Assembly (NCBI RefSeq): GCF_035917975.1
Contig: NZ_CP109130.1
Coordinates: 5,394,001 to 5,458,000 of the forward strand
Length of the DNA: 64,000 nucleotides
Source: Streptosporangium sp. NBC_01756
GTDB lineage: Bacteria; Actinomycetota; Actinomycetes; Streptosporangiales; Streptosporangiaceae
Direction of reading: 5' to 3'
Shown piece after piece: positions 31,931 through 40,980 of the stretch (position 1 is the first letter of the stretch; the number at the start of each line of letters is the position of its first letter). Below the pieces are notes generated by a model. That model did not search any database. It had not been told where the DNA came from and worked only from the letters and a program-made list of their open reading frames with translations. The translations under genes and the position numbers were made by a program.

Positions 31931-32091
31931 CCGCGTTCCGGGGATCCGGCCGCTCCGGGTCCGGCCGCTCCGGGTCCGGCCGGACGCCGTCTTCCAGAGG
32001 ATCCCTCTGTGGCGGCCCGGCGGCGTGTCGCCCGTGCGGGGAACCGCGTCCCGGCGTTAAATGATCATTGAGGGTCGGGGGATCGGTGTTC

Positions 32092-32910
32092 ATGGCGCAT
32101 GGTGCGGCGCGGGTCGTCGCGGGAATTGTCAGTCTCGTTCTCGTCGGAACGCCCGGGACGGCGCCGACGGAGCCCGCGGACGACAATCCGATGGGAGCGG
32201 ATCTGTCCGTGCAGATGGAGACCTTGCCGAAGGTCGCACAACCGGGGCAGCCGCTGCTCTATCGCGCCGAGGTGCGCAACACCGGACCCGAGGACGCCGT
32301 GCTCCCGCTGCTCACCATCCGGTTGCCCGAGGGCGTGGAGATCCTCCGCGTCAACGTCGCCGAATGCCGTCCCGGCACCGCGGTCAACGAGGTGGTCTGC
32401 CCCTCCGAGCACGACGTGGTGGCCGGCGGCGCCGGCGGGGTGACGATCAGCGGCCTGGTCCGCCCGGGCGCGCGCGGCCCACTCGCGGCGACCGCGACGC
32501 TCTCCTCGGAGATCGTGGACGAGAACGAGGCGAACAACTCCGCCGAGACGCTGACGGAGGTGGACCGGGGCGCGGACCTGGCGGTCCGGCTGTCGCGCAG
32601 GGCGCACGCGGGCCGCCTGGTCACGATGGGCGCGGTGGTCCGCAACCGGGGACCGCGGGCCGTCCGTGACGCCGCGCTCTTCTTCCACACCCGCAGGGCG
32701 CGCTTCCTGTCGGCGATGGGCGCCCGGTGCCGTTCGTATCCCGGCCTCGTCGGCTGCAGGCTGCGCGCGATCCGTTCCGGGAAGCGGGTCAGCCTGCGAC
32801 TCGCCTTCCGCGCCCAGCGGCGCGCGCTGCGGGCCAAGGCGACGGTCTACTCCACCCATGTGGGAGACCGCCGCCCCGCCAACAACATGGCCCGTATCAA
32901 CCTGCGTTAG
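32092..32910 (+). CDS. Exported DUF11-type repeat protein
   Basis: This 272-aa precursor has an N-terminal signal segment (HGAARVVAGIVSLVLVGTPG). Two Ig-like DUF11/CARDB-type repeats follow (about 30-165 and 175-272): each has ADLxV, a GxPLxYRAEVRNTGPEDA-like strand, and ends DENEANN/GDRRPANN. Such repeats occur in surface and adhesion proteins. There is no LPXTG anchor or lipobox, so it is probably secreted. GTG 32086 is an alternative start. It overlaps convergent galE by 14 bp. Confidence 0.75.
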   Translation: MAHGAARVVAGIVSLVLVGTPGTAPTEPADDNPMGADLSVQMETLPKVAQPGQPLLYRAEVRNTGPEDAVLPLLTIRLPEGVEILRVNVAECRPGTAVNEVVCPSEHDVVAGGAGGVTISGLVRPGARGPLAATATLSSEIVDENEANNSAETLTEVDRGADLAVRLSRRAHAGRLVTMGAVVRNRGPRAVRDAALFFHTRRARFLSAMGARCRSYPGLVGCRLRAIRSGKRVSLRLAFRAQRRALRAKATVYSTHVGDRRPANNMARINLR

Positions 32911-33862
32911 GCAGGACCGCCCAGGCGTCGGAGACGATGTCCCGGACGGACGGGTGTTCCGGTTTCCATCCGAGCTCCCGCTGGATCCTCTCCGCGGACG
33001 CCACCAGCACCGCCGGGTCTCCGGCGCGGCGCTCGCACACCACCTCGGGGATCTCGTGCCCGGTGACCTCGCGGCAGACCGACAGGACCTCCCGCACCGA
33101 GAAGCCCGTGCCGTTGCCCAGGTTGTAGATCTTGTGTTCCCCCGCCGAGCAGGCCTCCAGCGCCAGCAGATGGGCCCGGGCCAGATCGGCCACATGGATG
33201 TAGTCACGGACGCATGTCCCGTCCGGGGTGGGGTAGTCCGTGCCGAACACGCTGACCGACTCGCGCCCGCCGAGTGCGACGGCGAGGACGTTAGGGATCA
33301 GGTGGGTCTCCACGGTGTGGCGTTCGCGGTAGACCCGCCCGTCTCCGCCGGTGTAGGCGCCGCCGACGTTGAAGTAGCGCAGGCTGACCGCGGCCAGGCC
33401 GTACAGCCCGGCGAACGTGGTCAGCGCGGTGTCGACCGCCAGCTTGGACGCGCCGTACGGGTTGGTCGGCCGGGTGGGGTCGGTCTCCAGGACCGGAGAG
33501 CGCTCCGGCTCGCCGTACGTGGCGGCGGTGGAGGAGAACACGATCCGGCCGACCCCGGCGGTGCGCATGGCGTCGAGCAGGGTGAGGGTGCCGCCGAGGT
33601 TGTGCGCCCAGTAGAGTCCGGGGCTCTGCACCGACTCGCCGACCAGGGACTTCGCCGCGAAGTGGAGCACCCCGTCCATGCCGGGCAGTACGTCCGCGGC
33701 CTCGGTGATCGACCCTTCGACGAAGCGGGCGGCCGCCGGCACCGCGTCGGCGTGGCCGGTGGAGAGGTCATCCAGCACGGTGACCTGGTGGCCCGCCTCG
33801 ACGAGTTGCGCCGCGACGACGCTACCGATGTATCCGGCACCTCCGGTGACCAGCAGCTTCAC
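32897..33862 (-). CDS. galE: UDP-glucose 4-epimerase
   Basis: This 321-aa extended short-chain dehydrogenase has the NAD loop VTGGAGYIGSVV, catalytic SST (FSSTAATYGEP), and YxxxK (NPYGASKLAVD), followed by DYIHVADLARAH. It interconverts UDP-glucose and UDP-galactose for cell-wall and exopolysaccharide precursors. GTG 33862 has AGGAGG upstream. It is divergent from the CNNM gene across a 122-bp AT-rich gap. Confidence 0.94.
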   Translation of the reverse strand: MKLLVTGGAGYIGSVVAAQLVEAGHQVTVLDDLSTGHADAVPAAARFVEGSITEAADVLPGMDGVLHFAAKSLVGESVQSPGLYWAHNLGGTLTLLDAMRTAGVGRIVFSSTAATYGEPERSPVLETDPTRPTNPYGASKLAVDTALTTFAGLYGLAAVSLRYFNVGGAYTGGDGRVYRERHTVETHLIPNVLAVALGGRESVSVFGTDYPTPDGTCVRDYIHVADLARAHLLALEACSAGEHKIYNLGNGTGFSVREVLSVCREVTGHEIPEVVCERRAGDPAVLVASAERIQRELGWKPEHPSVRDIVSDAWAVLPNAG

Positions 33863-33913
33863 GGAGCCTCCTGTTTGATGATGTTTGAATCTGTTTATTT
33901 TTGTAAGGCTACT

Positions 33914-33929
33914 GCCAGCATATGCTGGC
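33914..33929. promoter_or_regulatory. Perfect 16-bp palindrome in the galE-CNNM gap
   Basis: GCCAGCATATGCTGGC is a perfect dyad in an otherwise AT-rich divergent intergenic region, the usual setting for a dimeric repressor site. The regulator is unknown. Its hairpin potential is too short for a terminator. Confidence 0.5.
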
Positions 33930-33984
33930 TCATCGAATATCGGCGACTGTCGGAACGGGCGACGGCCATGACGGAGACGGTTTG

Positions 33985-35394
33985 GTGAACAGCGTCCTGG
34001 CGAACATCGCCTTGGTCATGCTCTTCGTGGTGATCGGCGGGTTCTTCGCCGCCGCCGAGATGGCCATGGTCTCCCTGCGGGAGAGTCAGGTGCGCAGGCT
34101 CGACACCCGGGGCCGCAGAGGGGCGCGGGCCGCCAAGCTCGCCCGCGACCCCAACCGCTTCCTGTCGGCGGTGCAGATCGGCGTCACCGTGGCGACCATG
34201 CTGTCGGCGGCGTTCGGCGCCGACACCCTCGCCCGGGATCTCATCCCGGTCGTGGACGGCTGGGGGGTGCCGCGGGCCGTCTCGGCCCCGCTCTCCCTCG
34301 TGCTGGTCACCCTGGCGATCTCCTACGTCTCGCTGGTGCTGGGTGAGCTCGCGCCCAAGCGGATCGCCCGGCAGCGCGCCGAGGGGATCTCGTTGCTGGT
34401 CGCGCCGTTCCTGGACCGGATGGCCGCGCTGTCCCGGCCGATCATCTGGGGGCTCTCCAAGTCCACCGACGGCGTGGTCAAGCTGCTCGGCGGCGATCCC
34501 GAGGCGGACCGGGAGGAGATCTCCACCGAGGAGCTCCGTGACATGGTGGTGGGCCATCAGGAGCTCGCTCCGGACGAGCGGCATCTGATCGCGGAGGTCT
34601 TCGCGGCGGGCAAGCGGCAGCTCCGTGAGGTGATGCTGCCGCGCACGGAGGTGGAGTTCATGTCCTTCGACACCCCCTTGGCCGAGGCCGCCGTGCTGGC
34701 CGCCGCCATGCCGCACTCCCGCTTCCCCATCTACCGCGACTCCTACGACGACATCATCGGCTTCATCCACATCCGGGACCTGCTCGACCCGGTGCTGACC
34801 GGGTCCATCGAGCCGATCAGCGAGCTGGTGCCGGTCCGCCCGGTCAAACTGGTCCCCACGACCAAGCGGGTGCTGGCCACCCTGTCGGAGATGCGTGACG
34901 AGGGACACCACCTGGCGATCGTGGTGGACGAGTACGGCGGCACGGCCGGCATCGTCACCATGGAGGACCTGGTGGAGGAGCTCGTCGGTGACATCCGCGA
35001 CGAGCACGACATCGAGGACAAGCAGGTCGTGCTGCCCGCGGGTGAGGTCGAGCTGGACGGGCTGGCCAACCTGGACGAGGTGGCGACCGAGACCGGCATC
35101 CGGCTGGCCGACGGCCCCTACGAGACCCTGGGCGGGTTCGTCATGGCGGCCCTGGGGCATCTGCCGACGCTCGGGGAGCGGGTGGAGATCCCCGGGTTCG
35201 AGATGTCGGTCACCGACATGGACGGCCGCCGGGTCTCGCGGGTCCGCATCAAACACCGCGTCCCCTCCCCGGACCCGTCGGCCTCCCCGGACCCGTCGGC
35301 CTCTCCGGAGCCGGAACCGGATGTCTCCGGCGCCGCGGAAAAGGGAGCGCCGGCCTCCACCGAGCCGGGGGCGCCGACCACTCCCGACACCTGA
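33985..35394 (+). CDS. CNNM/HlyC-CorC-type membrane protein with CBS pair
   Basis: This 469-aa protein has a DUF21/CNNM transmembrane domain at residues 1-190 (four helices, [26 protein letters not shown]), two CBS domains (about 205-330; RSx[46 protein letters not shown]) and a CorC_HlyC domain. The tail is Pro/Ser/Asp-rich with [11 protein letters not shown] repeats. Family members are linked to Mg/Co efflux. GTG 33985 was chosen for a GGAG site 9 nt upstream; ATG 33922 would add a non-family 21-residue lead. Confidence 0.88.
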   Translation: MNSVLANIALVMLFVVIGGFFAAAEMAMVSLRESQVRRLDTRGRRGARAAKLARDPNRFLSAVQIGVTVATMLSAAFGADTLARDLIPVVDGWGVPRAVSAPLSLVLVTLAISYVSLVLGELAPKRIARQRAEGISLLVAPFLDRMAALSRPIIWGLSKSTDGVVKLLGGDPEADREEISTEELRDMVVGHQELAPDERHLIAEVFAAGKRQLREVMLPRTEVEFMSFDTPLAEAAVLAAAMPHSRFPIYRDSYDDIIGFIHIRDLLDPVLTGSIEPISELVPVRPVKLVPTTKRVLATLSEMRDEGHHLAIVVDEYGGTAGIVTMEDLVEELVGDIRDEHDIEDKQVVLPAGEVELDGLANLDEVATETGIRLADGPYETLGGFVMAALGHLPTLGERVEIPGFEMSVTDMDGRRVSRVRIKHRVPSPDPSASPDPSASPEPEPDVSGAAEKGAPASTEPGAPTTPDT

Positions 35395-35408
35395 CACAAT
35401 TACCTGCT

Positions 35409-36413
35409 ATGGCCAGTCCTCGTGTCCTGTCCGGCATCCAGCCCACCGCCGACTCCTTCCACCTGGGCAACTACCTCGGTGCGGTGCGGCAGTACGTCGC
35501 CATGCAGGAGGGGTACGACGCGTTCTACTGCGTCGTCGACCTGCACGCGATCACGGTGGACTACCAGCCGGAGGTGCTGCGCAGGCGGTCCAGGGTCGCC
35601 GCGGCCCAGCTCTTCGCCGCCGGGCTCGACCCGGAGCGCTCCACGGTCTTCGTGCAGAGCCACGTGCGTGAGCACACCGAGCTCGCCTGGGTGCTGATCT
35701 GCCTCACCGGCATGGGCGAGGCCGGCCGGATGACCCAGTTCAAGGACAAGTCGGCGAAGTCCGGTGAGAGCTCGGCCAGCGTCGGCCTGTTCACCTACCC
35801 GATCCTGCAGGCCGCCGACATCCTGCTCTACCAGGCCGACAAGGTGCCGGTCGGAGCCGACCAGAAGCAGCACCTGGAGCTCACCCGCGACCTCGCGCAG
35901 CGCTTCAACCACCGCTTCGGTGAGACTTTCACACTGCCCAGACCGCACATCGTCGAGGGCGTCGAGAAGATCACCGACCTGCAGGACCCCACGGCCAAGA
36001 TGTCCAAGTCGTCCTCCTCGGCGGCCGGCATCCTGGACCTGCTGGAGCAGCCGGGGCCGCTCCGCAAGAAGATCATGCGCGCGGTCACCGACACGGGCTC
36101 CGAGGTCCTCGCCGACGACGAGAACAAGCCCGGCATCACCAACCTGCTGCGCATCCAGTCCGCGCTGACCGGCACGCCGATCCCCGAGCTCGAAACCCGT
36201 TACGCCGGGCAGGGTTACGGCACCTTCAAGAAGGACGTGGCCGAGGTCGTCGCGGATACTTTCACGCCGATCCGGGAACGCACCGAGAAGCTGCTGGCCG
36301 ACGAGGCCGAGCTCGACAGGATGCTCGCCGCCGGTGCCACCCGGGCCCGTGCCGTGGCCGCCGAGACCATGGCCAAGGTCCGCGACAGGGTGGGGTTCCT
36401 GCCGACTCCCTGA
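35409..36413 (+). CDS. trpS: Tryptophanyl-tRNA synthetase
   Basis: This 334-aa class Ic synthetase has HLGN (HIGH equivalent, residues 18-21), the Trp site [24 protein letters not shown], and KMSKS ([10 protein letters not shown]). It charges tRNA-Trp. The gene starts 14 bp after the CNNM stop. A -10-like CACAAT (35395-35400) sits in this gap, so it may have a near-leaderless transcript of its own. Confidence 0.97.
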   Translation: MASPRVLSGIQPTADSFHLGNYLGAVRQYVAMQEGYDAFYCVVDLHAITVDYQPEVLRRRSRVAAAQLFAAGLDPERSTVFVQSHVREHTELAWVLICLTGMGEAGRMTQFKDKSAKSGESSASVGLFTYPILQAADILLYQADKVPVGADQKQHLELTRDLAQRFNHRFGETFTLPRPHIVEGVEKITDLQDPTAKMSKSSSSAAGILDLLEQPGPLRKKIMRAVTDTGSEVLADDENKPGITNLLRIQSALTGTPIPELETRYAGQGYGTFKKDVAEVVADTFTPIRERTEKLLADEAELDRMLAAGATRARAVAAETMAKVRDRVGFLPTP

Positions 36414-36510
36414 TCCACGGCGGACGCGACCGGCCCGAGGTCTCGAGGCCGCCGCAGATCGCCCGCAGGACGTGGCCGCACTCATGCACGTTGGGGCCGT
36501 GACGGGGTAG

Positions 36511-37452
36511 GTGACCCGGGTGGCAGGCGTGTGGGGACGCATCGTGGCGTTGCGTGAGTGGGGTCGGTCGAAGCTCGGTTCCATCCGGATCCGGTGGCTC
36601 TGGTTCGACCATCTGGTCAGGACCGTGCAGCGGTACCAGATCCAGTCCGGTGACCGGCTGGCCGGGGCGGTGACCTACTTCGCGTTCCTGTCGTTCTTCC
36701 CGATCATCGCGCTGGCGTTCGCGGTCTTCGGCGTCTTCCTGTCCGTCCGGCCGGACGCCGTCACGACCCTGCAACGGGCCATCGACCAGTACCTTCCCGG
36801 TCTCGCCGACCAACTGCCCATCCAGCAGATCGCCGACTCGCGGGCCAGCGCCGGGACCATCGGCCTGATCGGACTGCTCTACGCCGGGCTCGGCGCGATC
36901 GACGCCCTGCGCGGCGCGCTCCGCGAGATCTCCATGACCGTCGAGGCGCCCCTCAACTTCTTCCTGGGCAAGCTTCGCGACCTGGCCGCGCTGGTCCTGA
37001 TCGGCCTCACCGCGGTCGCCTCGGTGCTGGTGGGGGGGTTCGCCACCCAGGCCAGCGGGACCGTGGCCGGATGGCTTGGCCTGTCGCGGTCGGTGCTCGG
37101 CAGCGGCTCGGTCTGGCTCGCCGGTCTGGCGGTCAGCGTGCTGGCCGACACCGTCCTCTTCGTGATCATCCTGCGCTGGATGGGCCGGTCGAGGCAGCCG
37201 TTCCGGGTGATATTCCGCGGAGCCCTGCTGGGCGCGCTCGCCTTCGGCCTTCTCAAGCAACTCGCCGCACTGATCCTGAGCTGGACGCTGAACAACCCCA
37301 TCTACGGGGTGTTCGCGGTGATGGTCGGACTGCTGGTCTGGATCAACCTGTCGGCCCGGGTCATCCTCTACGCGGCGGCCTGGACGGAGACCGCGTCGCT
37401 CGGTCCCCCGCCCGAGCCCACCCCGGTCCCGGGCGTCGCCACCCCTCCATAA
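36511..37452 (+). CDS. YihY/virulence-factor BrkB-family membrane protein
   Basis: This 313-aa protein has six membrane helices and YihY landmarks: GDRLAGAVTYFAFLSFFPIIALAF at 45-70 and NPIYGVFAVMVGLLVWINLSARVILYAAAW near the C-terminus. The family was once annotated as RNase BN in error; function is unknown, possibly envelope-related. GTG start. Confidence 0.9.
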   Translation: MTRVAGVWGRIVALREWGRSKLGSIRIRWLWFDHLVRTVQRYQIQSGDRLAGAVTYFAFLSFFPIIALAFAVFGVFLSVRPDAVTTLQRAIDQYLPGLADQLPIQQIADSRASAGTIGLIGLLYAGLGAIDALRGALREISMTVEAPLNFFLGKLRDLAALVLIGLTAVASVLVGGFATQASGTVAGWLGLSRSVLGSGSVWLAGLAVSVLADTVLFVIILRWMGRSRQPFRVIFRGALLGALAFGLLKQLAALILSWTLNNPIYGVFAVMVGLLVWINLSARVILYAAAWTETASLGPPPEPTPVPGVATPP

Positions 37453-37488
37453 GGCCTGAGTGCAATTTTAAGAGGCTTTATGGCCTTT
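37447..37488 (+). terminator. Putative terminator after the YihY gene
   Basis: CCATAAGGCCT (37447-37457, including the stop codon) pairs with AGGCTTTATGG (37473-37483) with one G-U pair, followed by CCTTTTG. The loop is 15 nt. It sits between convergent genes. Confidence 0.55.
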
Positions 37489-37556
37489 TGCGCATCTTTG
37501 GCTGTTGGCGGGGTTTCATGGCTCCCATGCCCACCTGCGGGCCGCCTGGCCGGTAT

Positions 37557-38663
37557 CTACTGGGATCGTCTGCGCAGGCCGTACACCAGCCAGAGCGCAC
37601 CGCCGACCAGGACGGTGCCCAGCAGGGCGATGCTCACGTGGAGGACCGTCTGGGAGCCCTGCCCGGCTGCCGCCGCCGGGGCGGGCAGCGGTTTCGGCGA
37701 CGTCTTCGACACGTTCGGGGCCGCCGGAAGGGTCGGCACGGGGGCGGCGTCGGGGACCGGGTCCACCAGCCGACCGACTGGGGTGACCTTGCCGCGATTG
37801 GCGAAACCCCAGTCGAGCAGGCCTGCGACGTCGTCCCAGAAGTAGCCGTCGTGCCGCATGATCGACACGATGATCGTGTGACCGTTGCGCTTGGCCGCGC
37901 CGACGAAGCTGCCCAGCGCTTTGGACGTCCAGCCGTTCTTGACGCCGATCATGCCCTCGTAGCGCCAGAGCAGCTTGTTGTGGTTGCCGATCTCGTAGTA
38001 GCCCTTGGGGGCCGGGAACTTGTCAGTCTTTGTGCTGATATATCGCTGAAAATCGTGGTTGGCGAGCCCGGCTCGGGCGATCAACGTCAGGTCGTAGGCC
38101 GAGCTGCTCTGGCCGGGCTTGTCCAGCCCGCTCGGCGTCTTGGCCACGGTGTCGAAGGCCTGAAGCCGCTTGGCCTCGGCGTTCATGTCCTGCAGGGTTT
38201 TGGCCAGCCCGCCGTTGGCCTCGGCCAGTGCCATCGCGCAGTCGTTGCCCGAGACCAGCATCAAGGCCTTGAACAGGTCCTGCACGGTGTAGATGGGTTT
38301 GGAGACCAGGCCGACGGCGCTGCCCTCCTCGTTCACGGCGCGGCTGCTCGGCTTGACCTTCTGGTCCTTGTCGAGCTTCGGGATGAGGGTGAGCGCGGTC
38401 AGCGCCTTGAGCGTGCTCGCGGGCAGGTAGCGCCCATGGGGATCCTTGGCGGCCAGCACCTCCCCGGTTTCGGCGTCCGCGATCACGTAGGACCTGGCGG
38501 CGGTCTTCGGAGGTGCCTTCACTCCGGACGGGGCGACGAGGCCACGTCCGCCGAGGTGGGTGCCGCCGACGGGCTCGGTCTCGGTCTCGGCATACGCGGA
38601 ACCGCCCAGGAAGACGGTCGCCGCGAGCAGCACCCCGACGGGTGCGACATGTTTCATCCCCAT
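37557..38663 (-). CDS. D-alanyl-D-alanine carboxypeptidase (S11), membrane anchored
   Basis: This 368-aa penicillin-binding protein has a signal peptide (residues 1-26), active-site SxxK S83-K86 (STLK), SGN (SGNDCA) and a third motif reading KNG (GVKNGWT). A C-terminal membrane helix (LHVSIALLGTVLVGGALWLVYG) anchors it. It trims the terminal D-Ala of peptidoglycan stem peptides outside the cell. The K-N-G form in place of K-T-G occurs in actinobacterial S11 enzymes as I recall. The start at 38663 removes 57 unlikely upstream residues. Confidence 0.92.
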   Translation of the reverse strand: MGMKHVAPVGVLLAATVFLGGSAYAETETEPVGGTHLGGRGLVAPSGVKAPPKTAARSYVIADAETGEVLAAKDPHGRYLPASTLKALTALTLIPKLDKDQKVKPSSRAVNEEGSAVGLVSKPIYTVQDLFKALMLVSGNDCAMALAEANGGLAKTLQDMNAEAKRLQAFDTVAKTPSGLDKPGQSSSAYDLTLIARAGLANHDFQRYISTKTDKFPAPKGYYEIGNHNKLLWRYEGMIGVKNGWTSKALGSFVGAAKRNGHTIIVSIMRHDGYFWDDVAGLLDWGFANRGKVTPVGRLVDPVPDAAPVPTLPAAPNVSKTSPKPLPAPAAAAGQGSQTVLHVSIALLGTVLVGGALWLVYGLRRRSQ

Positions 38664-38751
38664 AGTGATCTCAGGGTAGCTTCGTACCGATTCATCTGAG
38701 GTGACCCACACGCTGACCAGGGAACAGGGCTGGCAACGGAATACTGATGTC

Positions 38752-38970
38752 ATGCAAATATCGCGAAAGATCGCTGGATTTCTGATCGCCGTCGGGGCTT
38801 TCATGATCTTTGAGTGGATCAATCTCGCCTTCAACCTCGCGGACGGCCACCCGACGGGCTTCTACGTGGTGCACGGCATCCTGGTCGCCGTGAACATCGT
38901 CGTGGGGATCGTGCTCGGCGTGATCGGCCTACGCGGGCTGGCCGAGCGCAAGCAGCGTCCTCCGGTGTAG
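38752..38970 (+). CDS. 72-aa membrane protein with two helices
   Basis: MQISRKIAGFLIAVGAFMIFE.. forms a first helix; HGILVAVNIVVGIVLGVIGLRG forms a second, then a basic tail. ATG 38752 lies 7 nt after AATACT (38740-38745), a possible -10, so the transcript may be leaderless; an in-frame GTG at 38701 is an alternative. Its last 42 bp overlap the convergent ATP-grasp gene. Family not recognised. Confidence 0.7.
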   Translation: MQISRKIAGFLIAVGAFMIFEWINLAFNLADGHPTGFYVVHGILVAVNIVVGIVLGVIGLRGLAERKQRPPV

Positions 38971-40344
38971 CTCGGACGCCTCCTCCACCGAGTCGCCGAT
39001 GCTGGTGAAGCCGAGCTTGCCGTACTCCGGAATCGCGCCGAGCAGGTGCAGGACGTTGCCCGTGCGGGCCTCGTGGTCGAAGCCGAGACCCTTGTCCTGG
39101 AGCAGCTTGACGACGTCTCCGGGCGTACGGCCCCGCAGGCCGGCCGAGGTGCAGTTGTCGGTCGCCACGTAGTACTTGGACCGGCCGTCGTGCACGAGTG
39201 TGCCGGTGCCCGGATCGTAGGCGGCGCCGGTGGTCAGCAGCGCGGCGCCGAACGGGTGCGTGGTCCCGCCGATGCGCAGGTTGATCTCACACAGCAACGG
39301 CCGGTAGCCGGCGTCGGTCTTGACGACGAAGAAGTCCATGCCGAACAGGCCGACCACGCCCCGCCCGGCGAGGACCCGGGCGATCTGCTCGGCGCACTCG
39401 CCGATCTGGGCGCGGTAGTCCCGCTGCGCGGGGAAGGCGCACCCCTGGTAGACGTCGGCGTTCGGGCCGCCGAGGATCTGCTCGTGCGTGGCGACCACGT
39501 CGTACACCCCGCCGGGGGTGATCCTGGCCAGGGCGCTGGGGGAGCGCAGCGACAGGTCGTCGACGAACTCCTCGATCACCGCGCCCCGCTCGGCGATCTT
39601 CTCGGCGAACGTCGTCCAGGTCTCGTGCGCCGCGGAGAAACTGGTGGGACAGGCGGTGAGCGGCCGCTCATCCTTGATCACGATGGCGTTGCCCAGCCCG
39701 GAGTAGCTGTTGTTGAGCTTGACCATCAACTTGGAGGTGGGACTCAGCGCGCGAGCCGCGTGCTCCACCTCGGTCAGCGACCGCAGGTCGGCGAAGCCGC
39801 GGGGCATCGGCACCCCGGCCTCCTCGCCGATCAAGCGCCCGCCGCTCTTGGAGCCCAGGTGGGCCAGCGCGGTGGCCGGGCCGTAGATCGGCAGGCCCAG
39901 GACGTCGGCGAGCCGCTCCTCGTGCTCGCTGACCACGAACGGCACCAGCCACGCGGCGGTCGCGCGGCTGAGCGGCGCGCGGATCCGCGCGACGACGTCC
40001 GGGCGGCGCAGCAGCGACACGGTGAGGGGATTGGTGTGCGGATCATCCAAACTGATCATTTGCAGGCGGGTACGGGCCTCGTCGGGGTCGTCGAGAAAGC
40101 TCAGGTAGTAGTCGACGATCGCGGTGTCCACCGGCATCGAAGAGAGGTAGACGACCTCCACATTCGGCTGCCTGAGCGTGAGCAGGAGGAACAGCAGCCG
40201 CTCCTCGTAGCAGAGGGCACCGGTGATTCTGCGCAGTTCGTCTTGGGGAAGGGACAGCGACGGGATGACCACCAGGGTCCCCTCGTTCGGTTCGAAGAGG
40301 CTTAATCTGGAATGCTTCTCCGCGAACGGGATGTTAGTGATCAT
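38929..40344 (-). CDS. PGM1-like ATP-grasp peptide ligase
   Basis: This 471-aa protein has an N-terminal pre-ATP-grasp domain (about 20-150; GTLVVIPSLSLPQDELRRI, VVYLSSMPVD). The ATP-grasp core follows (KLMVKLNNSYSGLGNAIVI, IEEFVDD, PLLCEINLRIGGTTHPFG), then a C-terminal PGM1-type domain. It resembles the amide ligase from pheganomycin biosynthesis, which joins a modified amino acid to a ribosomal peptide. No precursor peptide or tailoring gene is adjacent, so substrate and product are unknown. Start ATG 40344; a 7-codon reading frame at 40364-40341 ends across it as ATGA. Confidence 0.8.
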   Translation of the reverse strand: MITNIPFAEKHSRLSLFEPNEGTLVVIPSLSLPQDELRRITGALCYEERLLFLLLTLRQPNVEVVYLSSMPVDTAIVDYYLSFLDDPDEARTRLQMISLDDPHTNPLTVSLLRRPDVVARIRAPLSRATAAWLVPFVVSEHEERLADVLGLPIYGPATALAHLGSKSGGRLIGEEAGVPMPRGFADLRSLTEVEHAARALSPTSKLMVKLNNSYSGLGNAIVIKDERPLTACPTSFSAAHETWTTFAEKIAERGAVIEEFVDDLSLRSPSALARITPGGVYDVVATHEQILGGPNADVYQGCAFPAQRDYRAQIGECAEQIARVLAGRGVVGLFGMDFFVVKTDAGYRPLLCEINLRIGGTTHPFGAALLTTGAAYDPGTGTLVHDGRSKYYVATDNCTSAGLRGRTPGDVVKLLQDKGLGFDHEARTGNVLHLLGAIPEYGKLGFTSIGDSVEEASELHRRTLLALGQPA

Positions 40345-40980
40345 ATGCGGAGTGAAGCACGCATTCCTCCGATTTACATCGCTCCTTCTGGTTCGATGAA
40401 CGGCACCTGAGGTCAGGTAAATTGCCAGGTCGCCGATGTTTCAACGGGCCCGCCAACGGCCACCGCCGCGACGGCACCCCCCGGTACGGCTACCGCGCCT
40501 AGCCAATCCGGGTCATCGGGCCTGGTCCGAGTGGGCCAGGGGTCATGGAAGTAGGGGGCGGGACGGCAAAACATTTGGCTGAGATGTCGGCGGGCTGTCG
40601 CCGGGGAGGGATAAAGTCGATGTCATCGCCAGCGCGCCGGTGGTCTCACGCCGGTCTGCCGCTTGCGTGATCGGCAATATCCTCGCCGCCGGGCTGGCGG
40701 AGAGGTGAAACGCCTGTGGAGCCGGTGTAAGACCCCAACGGAAATCCTTCCGGGCGGGCAACTGGCGGTGAAGCAGGAAGCCTCACGGGTGACCGTGGGA
40801 ATCCCCTTCCTCCGGGAAGGGGAGGATGTCAACGGTCGTGCTGGTGTGGCCTATGGCATCCACCCCGGCCCATCGATATGACGATCATTTTTTTCGGGCT
40901 GCTTCATGGATCGCAGGATTCTGGGCAGTGGCACGATGCGTCGACGATTCAGACTGCTGGCGCGGATGGGATGGTGACCA
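40345..40980. other. 636-bp segment without a convincing protein gene
   Basis: The segment separates the ATP-grasp gene (minus) from the amidohydrolase (plus). A GGAGG site and short leader frame precede the ATP-grasp start at 40364. The middle (40690-40834) carries the omega-RNA-like element described separately. A run of seven T lies near 40887-40893. A 72-codon frame at 40663-40881 crosses the RNA-like region but has no protein-like pattern. No tnpA or tnpB remnant could be recognised in translation. Confidence 0.6.
40690..40834 (+). ncRNA. Orphan TnpB omega-RNA/right end of an IS200/IS605-type element
   Basis: The segment contains successive small stem-loops: CGGAA/TTCCG (40739-40752), CACGG/CCGTG (40784-40797) and CCCCTTCC/GGAAGGGG (40803-40822). 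It carries the words GTGAAGCAGGAAGCCTCACG, GGGAATCCCC and GGGGAGGATGTCAA. These words and their order match the conserved 3' end that follows tnpB in many actinomycetes and haloarchaea and forms the scaffold of the TnpB guide RNA. No tnpB is present beside it. If functional, the guide would be the sequence after about 40832. Exact ends are approximate. Confidence 0.6.

Noticed and set aside
31949-31984. Short CCGCTCCGGGTCCGG tandem after the mdh terminator
   Set aside because: Two copies of a GC-rich 15-mer in a terminator-flanking gap; no functional signal could be attached.
37557-38663. KNG instead of KTG as an inactivating change in the D,D-carboxypeptidase
   Set aside because: SxxK and SGN are intact and, as I recall, KNG occurs in many actinobacterial S11 enzymes.
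40663-40881. 72-codon ORF across the omega-RNA-like segment
   Set aside because: No ribosome site or protein-like pattern; the conserved features are RNA stem-loops, not codons.
40345-40980. tnpA or tnpB gene remnant
   Set aside because: Translations in all frames show no zinc-finger CxxC, RuvC or Y1/serine recombinase motifs.
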